Numbered from the stretch's first letter, positions 36,320-45,719 are shown. The stretch: 64,000 nucleotides of DNA from Micromonospora rosaria (GCF_001567585.1 NZ_LRQV01000014.1:18247-82246), one strand, 5' to 3'. Notes: a model not told the origin generated them from the letters alone. Made by a program: numbers and translations.

Positions 36320-36325
36320 TAGGCT
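36320..36325 (+). promoter_or_regulatory. -10 box of a leaderless promoter for pncB
   Basis: TAGGCT, then 7 nt, then GTG 36333; CCGACA 18 nt upstream is a possible -35. The box and spacing equal those of mec. Confidence 0.5.
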
Positions 36326-36332
36326 GGCACAC

Positions 36333-37619
36333 GTGAGCACCTTTCGCCCCGCGCTGCTGACCGACCACTACGAGCTGACCATGGTCAGCGCCGCGCTGCG
36401 GGACGGCACCGCCGACCGGCGCTGCGTCTTCGAGGTGTTCAGCCGCCGGCTGCCGGCCGGCCGCCGGTACGGGGTGGTCGCCGGCACCGCCCGGCTCGTC
36501 GAGCTGATCCGCGACTTCCGGTTCACCGGGGAGGAGGTCGACTTCCTCCGCCGGACCGGGGTGGTCGACGAGACGGCCGCCGCCTGGCTGGCCGACTACC
36601 GGTTCACCGGCGACGTCGACGGGTACGCCGAGGGGGAGCTGTTCTTCCCCGGCTCGCCGATCCTCACCGTCTCCGGCGGCTTCGCCGAGTGCGTGGTGCT
36701 GGAGACGCTGGTGCTCTCGGTGCTCAACTACGACTGCGCGGTGGCCGCCGCGGCGGCCCGGATGGTCACCGCCGCCCGGGGACGGGCCCTGATCGAGATG
36801 GGGTCGCGGCGGGCCCATGAGGAGGCGGCCGTGGCCGCCGCGCGGGCCGCGTACCTGGCCGGGTTCCGGTTCACCTCGAACCTGGCCGCCGGGCAGCGGT
36901 ACGGCATCCCCACCGCCGGCACCGCCGCGCACGCCTTCACCCTGCTGCACGACGACGAGCGGGCCGCCTTCGCCTCGCAGGTCGCCACGCTGGGCAGCGA
37001 CACCACGCTGCTGGTCGACACGTACGACATCAGCCAGGGCATCCGCAACGCGATCGAGGTGGCCGGGCCGAAGCTGCGGGCGGTCCGGATCGACTCCGGC
37101 GACCTGGCGGTCATCGCCCACCAGTCCCGGGAGCTGCTCGACTCGCTGGGCGCCACCGAGACGAAGATCATCGTCTCCGGCGACCTCGACGAGTACGCCA
37201 TCGCCGCCCTCGCCGCCGAGCCGGTCGACATGTACGGCGCGGGCACCTCCGTGGTCACCGGCTCCGGCGCACCCACCGCCGGCCTGGTCTACAAGCTGGT
37301 CGAGGTGGAGGGGCGGCCGGTGGTCAAGCGCTCCGAGCACAAGGCCACCATCGGCGGCCGGAAGGTCGCGGTCCGCCGGCACAAGCCGACCGGTACCGCC
37401 ACCGAGGAGGTCATCGTCCCGCAGGGCGTACCGGACCGGCAGGCCAACGACCGGCTGCTGCAACGGACGTACGTGGCCGGCGGCGAGCCGGCCGACCTGC
37501 CGTCGCTGGACGAGTCCCGCGAGCACCTGCGAGAGTGTCTGATCTCCATCCCCTGGGAGGGGCTGAAGCTCTCCGCCGGCGACCCGGCGGTCCCGGTCAC
37601 CGTCGTACCCGCCGGCTGA
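36333..37619 (+). CDS. pncB: Nicotinate phosphoribosyltransferase
   Basis: A 428-residue enzyme making nicotinate mononucleotide from nicotinate and PRPP in the NAD salvage route. Diagnostic parts are ALLTDHYELTMVSAAL at the N-terminus, the phosphorylated-His region, IEMGSRRAHEEAAVAAARAAYLAGF, LGSDTTLLVDTYDISQG and AVRIDSGDLAVIAHQSR, IIVSGDLDEY, DMYGAGTSVVTGSG. The GTG at 36333 is preferred to a much longer upstream frame because a leaderless promoter precedes it and homology begins there. It is followed 31 nt later by pncA, so deamidation of nicotinamide and its recycling are co-expressed. Position next to clpS matches Rv1330c. Confidence 0.96.
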   Translation: MSTFRPALLTDHYELTMVSAALRDGTADRRCVFEVFSRRLPAGRRYGVVAGTARLVELIRDFRFTGEEVDFLRRTGVVDETAAAWLADYRFTGDVDGYAEGELFFPGSPILTVSGGFAECVVLETLVLSVLNYDCAVAAAAARMVTAARGRALIEMGSRRAHEEAAVAAARAAYLAGFRFTSNLAAGQRYGIPTAGTAAHAFTLLHDDERAAFASQVATLGSDTTLLVDTYDISQGIRNAIEVAGPKLRAVRIDSGDLAVIAHQSRELLDSLGATETKIIVSGDLDEYAIAALAAEPVDMYGAGTSVVTGSGAPTAGLVYKLVEVEGRPVVKRSEHKATIGGRKVAVRRHKPTGTATEEVIVPQGVPDRQANDRLLQRTYVAGGEPADLPSLDESREHLRECLISIPWEGLKLSAGDPAVPVTVVPAG

Positions 37620-37650
37620 CACCCCCGGCGGGGAGGAAAGGAGCCACCCG

Positions 37651-38232
37651 GTGGGCAATGCGTTGATCATCGTGGACGTGCAGAACGACTTCTGCGAGGG
37701 CGGTTCCCTCGCGGTGGCCGGCGGGGCCGGGGTGGCGGCCGGGATCTCCCGGCTGCTCGCCGCCGAGCCGGACCGCTGGGACCACGTGGTCGCCACCAAG
37801 GACTACCACGTCGATCCGGGCGACCACTTCGGCGATCCGCCGAACTTCATCGACACCTGGCCCCGGCACTGCGTGGTCGGCACCGACGGCTCCGAGTTCC
37901 ACCCGGAGCTGGACACCGGCCGGGTGGAGGCGATCTTCCACAAGGGCGAGCACGCCGCCGCGTACTCGGGCTTCGAGGGGCACGCGGCGGACGGCGAGTG
38001 CCTGGCCGACTGGCTGCGTCGGCACGACGTGGACCGGGTCGACGTGGTGGGCATCGCCACCGACCACTGCATCCGGGCCACCGCCCTGGACGCGGCCCGG
38101 GAGGGGTTCGCCACCACCGTGCTGCTGGACCTGACCGCCGCCGTCGCGCCGGCCACCACCGACGTGGCGCTGCGCGCCATGGACGGCGCCGGGGTGACGC
38201 TGCGCGGCGCCCCCGTGATCCGGAGCGCATAA
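37651..38232 (+). CDS. pncA: Nicotinamidase
   Basis: A 193-residue isochorismatase-fold amidase converting nicotinamide to nicotinate and ammonia. The catalytic triad is present: Asp in IIVDVQNDFCEGG, Lys in FHKGEH and Cys in GIATDHCIRATALDA; the metal-binding part is DYHVDPGDHF. GTG 37651 has GGAGGAAAGGAG just upstream. It completes the first step of NAD salvage with PncB, which is encoded immediately before it. Confidence 0.95.
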   Translation: MGNALIIVDVQNDFCEGGSLAVAGGAGVAAGISRLLAAEPDRWDHVVATKDYHVDPGDHFGDPPNFIDTWPRHCVVGTDGSEFHPELDTGRVEAIFHKGEHAAAYSGFEGHAADGECLADWLRRHDVDRVDVVGIATDHCIRATALDAAREGFATTVLLDLTAAVAPATTDVALRAMDGAGVTLRGAPVIRSA

Positions 38233-38293
38233 CCGGAAAATTGGTGGTGCGGGTCGTACCCGGGGGCCAGGATGTCGCCCGGAGGTCGACCAC

Positions 38294-39517
38294 GTGAACC
38301 TGAAGCCCTACCGGGAGGCGCTCGCCCTGCCCGGTCTCCGCTCGTTGCTGCTGGTGTCGGTGTTCGCCCGGTTGCCGATCACCGCCGCCGGTATCACGCT
38401 GACCTTCTACGTGGTGCTGGACCTCGGGCGCGGGTACGGCGCGGCGGGGCTGGTGGGCGCGGCGCTGACGGTGGGCTCCGCGGTCGGCAATCCCCTGCTG
38501 GGCCGCCTGATCGACCGACACGGCCTACGCCCGGTGCTGGCGCTGACCACGGTCGCCGAGGCGGTGTTCTGGGCCGCCGCGCCGGCCCTGTCGTACCCGT
38601 TGCTGCTGCCGGCCGCGTTCCTCGCCGGCCTGCTGGCGCTGCCGGCCTTCTCGGTGATCCGCCAGTCGATCGCCGCGCTGGTGCCGGCGGAGCGCCGCCG
38701 GCCGGCGTACGCGCTGGACTCGATGTCGACCGAGCTGTCCTTCATGATCGGCCCGGCGCTGGCGGTGGCCGCGGCCACCACCGTCTCGGCCCGCGCCACG
38801 CTCTGGGCGGTCGGTGCCGGGATCGTGCTCTCCGGGGCCACCCTCTGGCTGCTGAACCCGCCGACCCGCAGCGCCAGCGAGGCCACCACGCCCGCCCGGC
38901 GGCTGCCCCGCCGGGCGTGGCTCACCCCCCGGCTGCTCGCCGTCCTGGCGGGAGGTGCCGCCGCCACCGTGGTCCTGGCCGGCACCGACGTCGCCGTGGT
39001 GGCCGTGCTGCGGGAGAACGGCGCGGTCGGCTGGACCGGCGTCGTCCTCGCCGCCTGGGCGGTCTCCTCGCTGGTCGGCGGCTTCGCGTACGGGGCGGTC
39101 AGCCGGCCGGTCTCCCCGCTGGTGCTGCTGGCCGCGCTGAGCCTCTGCACCATCCCGGTCGGCCTCGGCGGGGGCCACTGGTGGCTGCTCTGCCTGGCCC
39201 TGGTCCCGGCGGGGATGCTCTGCGCGCCGACCCTGGCGGCCACCGCCGACCTGGTCAGCACCCTGGCCCCGGCCGAGGTACGCGGGGTGGCGATGGGTCT
39301 GCACGGCTCGGCGGTGACCGTCGGCATGGCGGTGGGCGCCCCGCTGGCCGGGGCGGTCATGGACCGCAGCGCCCCGGTGTGGGGCTTCGTGGTCACCGGG
39401 GCGCTCGGCCTGCTGGTCGCCCTCGTCGTCCTCCCGGTGGAGCTGCGCCGCCGGGCGACGCCCCCGGCGGCGGGCACGGACGCCGAGCAGCTCGCCACCG
39501 CCGGCACCGCCCACTGA
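38294..39517 (+). CDS. MFS transporter
   Basis: A 407-residue major facilitator with about twelve helices; the cytoplasmic loop between helices 2 and 3 has GNPLLGRLIDRHGLRPVL, the MFS motif A. No soluble domain is fused. GTG 38294 has GGAGG 8 nt before it. It lies 61 nt after pncA in the same direction and could be co-transcribed. Sequence resembles drug or sugar efflux members of actinobacteria, but the substrate is not predictable. The DNA between pncA and this gene holds only the ribosome-binding site. Confidence 0.88.
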   Translation: MNLKPYREALALPGLRSLLLVSVFARLPITAAGITLTFYVVLDLGRGYGAAGLVGAALTVGSAVGNPLLGRLIDRHGLRPVLALTTVAEAVFWAAAPALSYPLLLPAAFLAGLLALPAFSVIRQSIAALVPAERRRPAYALDSMSTELSFMIGPALAVAAATTVSARATLWAVGAGIVLSGATLWLLNPPTRSASEATTPARRLPRRAWLTPRLLAVLAGGAAATVVLAGTDVAVVAVLRENGAVGWTGVVLAAWAVSSLVGGFAYGAVSRPVSPLVLLAALSLCTIPVGLGGGHWWLLCLALVPAGMLCAPTLAATADLVSTLAPAEVRGVAMGLHGSAVTVGMAVGAPLAGAVMDRSAPVWGFVVTGALGLLVALVVLPVELRRRATPPAAGTDAEQLATAGTAH

Positions 39518-39629
39518 CCGCCGCCGCGGGTGGCGCGGGGCACCCCCCGACCGGAGCGGTCGGCCCGCCGGCACCCGCTCCCCTCGACGCCGCGTGCCGC
39601 GCGATCGGCGACGGGCACCGGGCAGACGG

Positions 39630-39668
39630 CGACGGGCGCCGTACCCGGTGTGGGTACGGCGCCCGTCG
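39630..39668. terminator. Bidirectional hairpin between the MFS gene and ctaD
   Basis: A perfect 17-bp stem (39630-39646 with 39652-39668) closes a GGTGT loop between convergent genes. Confidence 0.8.
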
Positions 39669-39687
39669 GACGCGCGGGTCGGACCGC

Positions 39688-41445
39688 TCAGCGGTCGATC
39701 GTGGTCTCGGTGTCCTCCTGGTAGCTGGCCCCGCCGTTCGCCTCGCGGGTCAGCGGCTTGGCACCACCCTCGGGCGGGCCGGCCAGGGACTGGCCGCCGG
39801 CGGCCAGCTCCGGGAACTTGTAGTCGAACGCCGGCCGCTCGGAGCGGATCCGGGGCATCCGGTCGAAGTTGCGCAGCGGCGGCGGCGAGCTGGTCACCCA
39901 CTCCAGCGAGTTGCCGTGGCCCCACGGGTCCTCGACCTCGACCACCGGGCCGGCCTTGTAAGACTTCCAGCAGTTGTAGATGAACGGCAGCGTGGAGACA
40001 CCGGTGATGAACGCGCCGACCGTGGAGATCATGTTCAGCGTGGTCCAGCCGTCGATGGCCTGGTAGTCGACGTACCGGCGGGGCATGCCCTCGTTGCCGA
40101 GCCAGTGCTGCACCAGGAAGGTGGTGTGGAAACCGACCATGGTGAGCCAGAAGTGCACCTTGCCGAGGCGCTCGTCGAGCATCCGGCCGAACATCTTCGG
40201 GAACCAGAAGTAGATACCGGCGAAGACGGCGAACACGATGGTGCCGAAGAGCACGTAGTGGAAGTGCGCGACGACGAAGTACGAGTCCGAGACGTGGAAG
40301 TCCAGCGGCGGGCTGGCCAGCAGCACACCGGTCAGACCACCGAAGAGGAAGGTGACCAGGAAGCCGATCGCCCAGAGCATGGGCGTCTCGAAGCTGATCT
40401 GGCCGCGCCACATGGTGCCGATCCAGTTGAAGAACTTCATCCCGGTCGGGACCGCGATCAGGAAGCTCAGGAAGCTGAAGAACGGCAGCAGCACCTGGCC
40501 GGTGGCGAACATGTGGTGCGCCCAGACGCTCATCGACAGGGCGGCGATGGCGATGGTCGCGGCGACCAGACCCTTGTAGCCGAAGATCGGCTTGCGGGAG
40601 AAGACCGGGATGATCTCGCTGATGATGCCGAAGAACGGCAGCGCGACGATGTACACCTCGGGGTGGCCGAAGAACCAGAACAGGTGCTGCCAGAGCAGCG
40701 GCCCGCCGGTCTCCGGGGCGTAGATGTGCGCGCCGAGGATGCGGTCGGCGGCGAGCGCGAAGAGCGCGGCGGCCAGCAGCGGGAAGACCAGGATCACCAG
40801 GAGGCTGGTGACCAGGATGTTCCAGGTGAAGATCGGCATCCGGAACATCGTCATGCCGGGCGCGCGCAGGGTCAGGATCGTGGTGATCATGTTGACCGCG
40901 CCGAGGATCGTGCCCAGACCGGAGATGGCCAGACCGACGATCCACATGTTCGCGCCGACACCCGGCGAGTGCTCGACGCTGCTCAGCGGCGCGTACGCGA
41001 ACCAGCCGAAGTCGGCCGCGCCGCCCGGGGTGAAGAAGCCACCCATGGCGATCGTGCCGCCGAAGAGGTACAGCCAGTAGGCGAAGCTGTTCAGCCGGGG
41101 GAACGACACGTCCGGCGCGCCCACCTGGATCGGCACGATGTAGTTCGCGAAGGCGAACACGATCGGCGTCGCGAAGAACAGCAACATGATCGTGCCGTGC
41201 ATCGTGAACAGCTGGTTGTACTGCTCCGGGGAGAGGAACTGCATCCCGGGCACGGCCAGCTCGGCCCGCATGACCAGGGCCATCAGACCACCGATCATGA
41301 AGAACACGAACGCCGTGATCATGTACATGATCCCGATCTGCTTCGCGTCCGTGGTGCGCAGCAACCGCGCGAGGGCCGACCCCTTGACCGGTTCTCGGAC
41401 CGGCCAGGGCCGGGTCACGACCGGCTTCGGTGCGACGGTGGTCAC
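39688..41445 (-). CDS. ctaD: Cytochrome c oxidase subunit I
   Basis: A 585-residue catalytic subunit of the aa3-type terminal oxidase with twelve helices. Heme and copper ligands are visible: [12 protein letters not shown] (low-spin heme His), [18 protein letters not shown] (CuB His and the cross-linked Tyr), [11 protein letters not shown] (CuB His-His) and [14 protein letters not shown] (heme a and a3 His). The C-terminal ~50 residues are a polar tail ending ETTIDR. GTG 41445 has GGAGG 6 nt upstream. No other oxidase genes (ctaC, ctaE, qcr) are adjacent, which is usual in actinobacteria, where ctaD is often solitary. TATCCT at 41521-41516 (minus) may be its -10 box. Confidence 0.97.
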   Translation of the reverse strand: MTTVAPKPVVTRPWPVREPVKGSALARLLRTTDAKQIGIMYMITAFVFFMIGGLMALVMRAELAVPGMQFLSPEQYNQLFTMHGTIMLLFFATPIVFAFANYIVPIQVGAPDVSFPRLNSFAYWLYLFGGTIAMGGFFTPGGAADFGWFAYAPLSSVEHSPGVGANMWIVGLAISGLGTILGAVNMITTILTLRAPGMTMFRMPIFTWNILVTSLLVILVFPLLAAALFALAADRILGAHIYAPETGGPLLWQHLFWFFGHPEVYIVALPFFGIISEIIPVFSRKPIFGYKGLVAATIAIAALSMSVWAHHMFATGQVLLPFFSFLSFLIAVPTGMKFFNWIGTMWRGQISFETPMLWAIGFLVTFLFGGLTGVLLASPPLDFHVSDSYFVVAHFHYVLFGTIVFAVFAGIYFWFPKMFGRMLDERLGKVHFWLTMVGFHTTFLVQHWLGNEGMPRRYVDYQAIDGWTTLNMISTVGAFITGVSTLPFIYNCWKSYKAGPVVEVEDPWGHGNSLEWVTSSPPPLRNFDRMPRIRSERPAFDYKFPELAAGGQSLAGPPEGGAKPLTREANGGASYQEDTETTIDR

Positions 41446-41586
41446 GAATGGCCTCCGGTTCTCGGTTGTCCCGCTCGGCTGCGCGCTGGTGATCTGCGAG
41501 CCGTCATCCGCAAGGAGGATAGTCCCCGGCAGGTCGGAACCCGGTTCGGGGGTGCGCCGGGGTGACACCCCAAGCCACCCGGTCGA

Positions 41587-42699
41587 TCACAGCGGGTCCA
41601 CCAGGAGCCGGTAGTGCTCACCGAAGATCCGTCCACCCCGCCCACGCAGCAGGGGATCGCGCAGCGCCGGCGGCACGTCGCGGGTCCGGTTGCGGTCCCG
41701 GGTCCGGTCCCGCACCCACCGGGTACGCGGCCGGCGTCGGCTCTCGTACGCCACCAGGGCCGCCTCGACGGTGTCGGCTTTGGTCAGCGCGTCGGCCAGC
41801 ACCACGGCGTCCTCCAGCGCCATCGCCGCCCCCTGGGCCAGGGTCGGGGCGGTGGCGTGCGCGGCGTCGCCGACCAGCAGCACCCGTCCCCGGTACCAGC
41901 GGCCCAACTCGACCTCGTCGGTGCGTTCGGCGCGCACCTCGACGTCGGTCAGCGCGTCCAGCACCCGGGGCACCGGCCCGCCGTACCCGCCGAAGAGTTC
42001 CCGCAGCCGCGCCCGGGGGTCGGCGGGCACGTCGGTGCCGGCCTCGTCGGCGTAGCAGTACAGTCGCCCGCCGCCGATCGGGATGGTCAGGAAGCTGGCC
42101 CGCTGGCCGAGCAGGGCGGTCCACTCGGTGACCCGGGGACCACCCCGGAGCACGGCACGGTAGACGACCTGGCCGGCGGGGCGGGGCGGGCCGCCGAGCG
42201 CGGCGAGGGTACGCACCGAGGAGCGCGGCCCGTCGGCACCGATGAGCAGGTCGTACTCCCCGGTGGTGCCGTCGACGAAGGTGACCCCGACCCCACCGGG
42301 CAGCAGGTCGACGGTACGCACCTCGGCACCGTGCCGGACCGCCCCGCCGGCCCCGGTGAGCAGTACCCGGTGCAGTTCGGCGCGGGGCAGGGCCCGGCAC
42401 TCGCCGACCCCGCCCCAGAGGGCGCCGAGGTCCACCTCGCAGAGCGGGTCCCCGGCCGCGTCGAGGAACCGCTGCCGGTGGATGAGCTGGCCGAGGGGGC
42501 GCACCGGCCCGTCGAGGCCGAGACGCCGCAGCGCGCGGGCGGCGTTGCCGGGCAGGTACAGGCCGGTGTCGGCAAGCTCACTCGGGGGCTGCTTCTCGGT
42601 GACGTCGGGCCGCAGACCGACCATCCGCAGTGCCCGCGCGACGGCGAGGCCAGCGATGCCCGCGCCGACGATGAGGACACGCAGGGAGGAACCGCCCAT
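41587..42699 (-). CDS. FAD-dependent monooxygenase (PHBH-like)
   Basis: A 370-residue class A flavoprotein monooxygenase. The dinucleotide motif is VLIVGAGIAGLAVARAL, the DG motif is LLIGADGPRSSVRTLAAL and the GD motif is VLLVGDAAHATAPTLAQGAAMALEDA. It would hydroxylate or epoxidise an aromatic or polyketide-like compound using NAD(P)H and O2; the substrate is unknown. ATG 42699 has GGAGG 11 nt upstream. It is transcribed alone, divergent from the cellulase gene, convergent to nothing (ctaD follows it in the same direction 141 nt later). Confidence 0.9.
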   Translation of the reverse strand: MGGSSLRVLIVGAGIAGLAVARALRMVGLRPDVTEKQPPSELADTGLYLPGNAARALRRLGLDGPVRPLGQLIHRQRFLDAAGDPLCEVDLGALWGGVGECRALPRAELHRVLLTGAGGAVRHGAEVRTVDLLPGGVGVTFVDGTTGEYDLLIGADGPRSSVRTLAALGGPPRPAGQVVYRAVLRGGPRVTEWTALLGQRASFLTIPIGGGRLYCYADEAGTDVPADPRARLRELFGGYGGPVPRVLDALTDVEVRAERTDEVELGRWYRGRVLLVGDAAHATAPTLAQGAAMALEDAVVLADALTKADTVEAALVAYESRRRPRTRWVRDRTRDRNRTRDVPPALRDPLLRGRGGRIFGEHYRLLVDPL

Positions 42700-42932
42700 C
42701 GTGCTGTACGCCTCCGAGGGGGTGCGGGACGCGTTGGAGGCAAGACACTACTCGGTGCAATCGTGGCACGCCAGGGGCGTTCGACCCGCGCGTCGACCCC
42801 ACCCTCACCCGCGTCGATCCACCTCCCCACAGGTCATGACCATCACGCCAGGTCCGACCCGGTCCGCGCGGGCGGACCTGCGACGATCCAGTTGCGTGAG
42901 CATTTCATACATGTGAATGTATCGGTTGAACC

Positions 42933-42946
42933 TGGGAGCGCTTCCG
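42933..42946 (+). promoter_or_regulatory. CebR/LacI-type operator upstream of the cellulase
   Basis: TGGGAGCGCTTCCG matches 12 of 14 positions of the palindrome TGGGAGCGCTCCCA known as the CebR box in Streptomyces, released by cellobiose. It lies 52 nt before the GH12 start. No other gene in the window has this site. The rest of the 298-nt gap (42700-42997) holds an AT-rich stretch with ATACAT and ATGTAT as small inverted arms (about 42908-42922), probably part of the promoter. Confidence 0.6.
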
Positions 42947-42997
42947 CTCGTACCCCACGGCAGTCCGGCGCCCCCAACGCCCGAGCCGAGGAGCATC

Positions 42998-44131
42998 ATG
43001 AGACGAACCCTGCGGGCCGTCCTGGCGGCCGGCCTGCTGGCCGCCGGCACGGTCGTCGCCGTCGCCCTGGGCGGCAGCGCGTCCGCCGACACCCAGATCT
43101 GCGAGCAGTACGGCTCGACGGTGATCCAGAACCGGTACGTGGTGCAGAACAACCGCTGGGGCACCACCGCCCAGCAGTGCATCAACGTCACCGGAACCGG
43201 CTTCGAGATCACCACCCAGAACGGCAGCAACCCCACCAACGGCGCGCCGACGGCGTACCCGTCGATCTTCGTGGGCTGCCACTACACCAACTGCTCCCCC
43301 GGCACCAACCTGCCGATCCAGGTCAGCCAGATCAGCAGCGCCACCAGCGCCATCAGTTACCGGTACGTCAGCGGCGCGGTCTACAACGCCTCGTACGACA
43401 TCTGGCTCGACCCGAGCCCGAAGCGGGACGGGGTGAACCAGATGGAGATCATGATCTGGCTCAACCGGCAGGGCCCGATCCAGCCGATCGGCTCCCCGGT
43501 GGGCACCGCCACCATCGACGGCCGGAGCTGGGAGGTGTGGCGGGGCAGCAACGGCTCCAACAACGTCATCTCGTACCTGGCCCCGTCGGCGATCAGCAGC
43601 GCGAACCTCAACCTGCTGGCCTTCATCACCGACACCCGCAACCGGGGCGCGATCACCAACTCCTGGTACCTGACCAGCATCCAGGCCGGGTTCGAGCCGT
43701 GGCAGGGCGGCGCCGGTCTCGCCGTCACCAGCTTCTCCGCCGCGGTCAACGGCGGCGGCACCAACCCCACCACGCCGCCCACCACCCCGCCGACCACGCC
43801 GCCCGGCGGCAGCGGCGGCTGCGCGGTGAAGCACACCGCCAGTTCGTGGAACACCGGCTTCACCGCCGACCTGCAGATCACCAACACCGGCTCGACCACG
43901 GTCAACGGCTGGACCCTGGTCCACAGCCTGCCCGCCGGGCAACAGGTCACCAGCGCGTGGAACGCCACGGTGAGCCAGAGCGGCAGCACGGTCACCGCCC
44001 GCAACGTGGGCCACAACGCCACGATCGCCCCCGGCGGCACCGCCAGCTTCGGTTACCAGGGGACGCTTTCCGGGGCGTACGCGGCGCCGACCAGCTTCAC
44101 CCTCAACGGCGTCACCTGCACACGGTCCTGA
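42998..44131 (+). CDS. Secreted GH12 endoglucanase with CBM2
   Basis: A 377-residue secreted protein. A basic signal peptide (MRRTLRAVLAAGLLAAGTVVAVALGG, cleaved near SASA-DT) is followed by a GH12 domain (about residues 30-250) with nucleophile Glu in NQMEIMIWL and acid/base Glu in AGFEPWQGG, a Thr/Pro linker (NPTTPPTTPPTTPPGG) and a C-terminal CBM2 (from CAVKHTASSWNTGFTADLQITNTG to GVTCTRS) with two Cys at its ends. It cuts beta-1,4-glucans of cellulose. ATG 42998 has GAGGAG 4-5 nt before it; an in-frame ATG at 42917 lacks one and would mask the signal peptide. Likely induced by cellobiose through the CebR-type site at 42933. Confidence 0.95.
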   Translation: MRRTLRAVLAAGLLAAGTVVAVALGGSASADTQICEQYGSTVIQNRYVVQNNRWGTTAQQCINVTGTGFEITTQNGSNPTNGAPTAYPSIFVGCHYTNCSPGTNLPIQVSQISSATSAISYRYVSGAVYNASYDIWLDPSPKRDGVNQMEIMIWLNRQGPIQPIGSPVGTATIDGRSWEVWRGSNGSNNVISYLAPSAISSANLNLLAFITDTRNRGAITNSWYLTSIQAGFEPWQGGAGLAVTSFSAAVNGGGTNPTTPPTTPPTTPPGGSGGCAVKHTASSWNTGFTADLQITNTGSTTVNGWTLVHSLPAGQQVTSAWNATVSQSGSTVTARNVGHNATIAPGGTASFGYQGTLSGAYAAPTSFTLNGVTCTRS

Positions 44132-44218
44132 CCCACCCGGCGCGGGCCGGCGGCACCACCGGCCCGCGCCGGTACTGGCGGCGCCCTCGGCCCGGCGTGG
44201 GCTGGCACTCCTGCCGCC

Positions 44219-44416
44219 GTGCCCGCCGACCCGCTGCGCCCCCGCCGGCCCGACCCGCACTTCGCCGCCGAGGCGGCGGCGGCCCACGCGGCGGGACTGG
44301 ACGTGGCCCTGGTCGACCACGACGCGCTCGCCGCAGGCCGGGACCCGGACCGTACGTGCCCGACCTCGCCGACGTGCCGGCCGCCCTGGGTCACCGCCCT
44401 CGCCGCAGCAGCCTGA
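44219..44416 (+). pseudogene. Remnant of an ATP-grasp-type gene (N-terminal fragment)
   Basis: The 65-codon frame reads PADPLRPRRPDPHFAAEA, AGLDVALVDHDALAAG, which I recognise as the opening of actinobacterial ATP-grasp proteins of ~250-300 residues. The sequence then leaves the pattern and soon stops; a neighbouring frame reads VPDLADVPAALGHRP, resembling a C-terminus. This suggests an internal deletion with frameshift. No ribosome-binding site is visible. The recognition is from memory and should be tested. Confidence 0.4.
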
Positions 44417-44515
44417 TCGCACAGGCCCCGTCCACCCGCCTCACCCGCCGACCACCTGCCACCGTAACGGCTCGAAGCGGACAAAAATCCTCGTCGCGGA
44501 CAGCCACCCCTCGAC

Positions 44516-44561
44516 AGCGATATACCTGACCGGAATAATTATTCCGGTCAGGTATATCGCT
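44516..44561. repeat. Perfect 46-bp palindrome without spacer
   Basis: Positions 44516-44538 and 44539-44561 are exact reverse complements (left arm starts AGCGATATACCTGACC, centre AATAATTATT). It is AT-richer than its surroundings and lies between the cellulase and the oppositely oriented aldo/keto reductase gene. It could be a bidirectional terminator or an operator; the absence of any loop and mismatch is unusual. Confidence 0.85.
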
Positions 44562-44655
44562 CAGAAGGTAACCTGCCCCGGGCCCTCGCCAGCCGACGCA
44601 GGCGGGCACGGTCCGGCGCGGCGAGGCGGCGCAGCAGCGCGGCCAGGGACGTCGG

Positions 44656-45441
44656 TCAGCGGCCCAGGGCGTCGATGTCGCGCATCTCCTCGGCGGTCAG
44701 CGAGAACGAGAAGATGTCGGCGTTGGCGCGGATCCGCTCCGGGGTGACCGACTTGGGGATCACCACGATCTCGTGGTCGACGTGCCAGCGGAGCACCACC
44801 TGGGCCGGGGAGACGCCGTGCGCGGCGGCGATCCGGGTGAGCACCGGGTCGGCCAGGTCGCTGGTCTTGAACGGGCTGTACCCCTCCAGCACGATCCCCC
44901 GGTCCCGGTGCTCGCGGTGCCGCTGCCGGTCGTACAGGGACGGGCTCCACCGGATCTGGTTGACCGCCGGGTTCTCGTCGGTCGCCTCGATCAGTTCGTC
45001 GAGTTGGGGCGTGGCGTAGTTGCTCACCCCGACCGCCCGGGTCAGCCCGGCGTCGCGGGCGGCGAGCATCTCCCGCCAGACCGGGACGCTGTCCGCCGGG
45101 TCGGAGGGGGGCCAGTGGACCAGCCAGAGGTCGACCTGGTCCAGGCCGAGCGCCCGCAGGCTCTCCTCGATGGTCTCCCGTTCCCGGCCGACCCGTTCCG
45201 GCGGCAGCTTGGTGGTGACGAAGACGTCCTCCCGGCGCAGCCCGCTCTCCCGTATCGCCCGGCCGACCTCGGCCTCGTTGCCGTACATCGTGGCGGTGTC
45301 GACGTGCCGGTACCCGGCGTCGAGCGCGGCGAGCACGGCCTCGTACCCGGGCTCGCCGGTGGCCTGCCAGGTGCCGAAGCCGAGCAGGGGCATCCGGACG
45401 CCGCCCGGTAGCGCGACGGTGGGCTGGTCAAGGGTGGTCAT
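44656..45441 (-). CDS. Aldo/keto reductase (AKR5-like)
   Basis: A 261-residue reductase of the 2,5-diketo-gluconate reductase type. The catalytic tetrad is Asp and Tyr in HVDTATMYGNEAEVG, Lys in VFVTTKLPPE and His in LWLVHWPPSD; the NADPH-binding C-terminus is IVVIPKSVTPERIRANADIF. ATG 45441 is used since homology starts there (MTTLDQPTVALPGGVRMPLLGFGTW, quoted as its ends MTTLDQPTVAL and PLLGFGTW). Transcribed alone; its carbonyl substrate is unknown. Upstream lies a strong hairpin and a gene remnant. Confidence 0.93.
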   Translation of the reverse strand: MTTLDQPTVALPGGVRMPLLGFGTWQATGEPGYEAVLAALDAGYRHVDTATMYGNEAEVGRAIRESGLRREDVFVTTKLPPERVGRERETIEESLRALGLDQVDLWLVHWPPSDPADSVPVWREMLAARDAGLTRAVGVSNYATPQLDELIEATDENPAVNQIRWSPSLYDRQRHREHRDRGIVLEGYSPFKTSDLADPVLTRIAAAHGVSPAQVVLRWHVDHEIVVIPKSVTPERIRANADIFSFSLTAEEMRDIDALGR

Positions 45442-45498
45442 GGCAGATGTTCTACCCCCTGATCGCACGGGCGAACCCGGCCGGGTGGCGCAGACGCG

Positions 45499-45543
45499 CC
45501 GGAGCCCGGCGTCGACGCGTGGGTCGTCGACGCCGGGCTCCGG
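45499..45543. terminator. 19-bp perfect hairpin
   Basis: Arms 45499-45517 and 45525-45543 pair perfectly around CGTGGGT. It lies just downstream of the gene remnant that ends at 45596 (minus strand), so it was probably that gene's terminator. Confidence 0.75.
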
Positions 45544-45595
45544 CCGGTGGTGCCGGCGGGACCGTGCCGTCCGTGCCGGGCACCGGGTGGTGAGG

Positions 45596-45719
45596 TCAGC
45601 GCCAGGTGATGTCGGAGGCGTTGTAGATGCAGTTGGTGCCCGTCCGCGCCCTCACCGATCTTGGTGGGCTCGCTGCCCTTCGGCACACCCCGGTACTTCT
45701 CGTGGACCGTGGTGGTGGT
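45596..45719 (-). pseudogene. Remnant C-terminus of an unidentified gene, with a frameshift
   Basis: On the minus strand one frame reads TTTTVHEKYRGVPKGSEP and KIGEGADG, and after removal of a single G in the GGG near 45639 continues TNCIYNASDITWR and stops. The joined peptide looks like natural protein and the break looks like a one-base insertion. A promoter-like sequence (45864-45893) and a hairpin terminator (45499-45543) flank it at the right places, but fewer than 300 bp lie between, so most of the gene is lost. I do not recognise the family. Confidence 0.35.

Noticed and set aside
38272..41565. Very long plus-strand open frame opposite and across the MFS and ctaD genes
   Set aside because: It is a by-product of high GC; its peptide is low-complexity (Arg, Gly, His, Asp rich), while MFS and CtaD in the other frames match known families.
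44219..44416. The 65-codon frame as an intact small gene
   Set aside because: No ribosome-binding site or promoter, and the peptide ends abruptly inside a recognisable family pattern; treated as a remnant.
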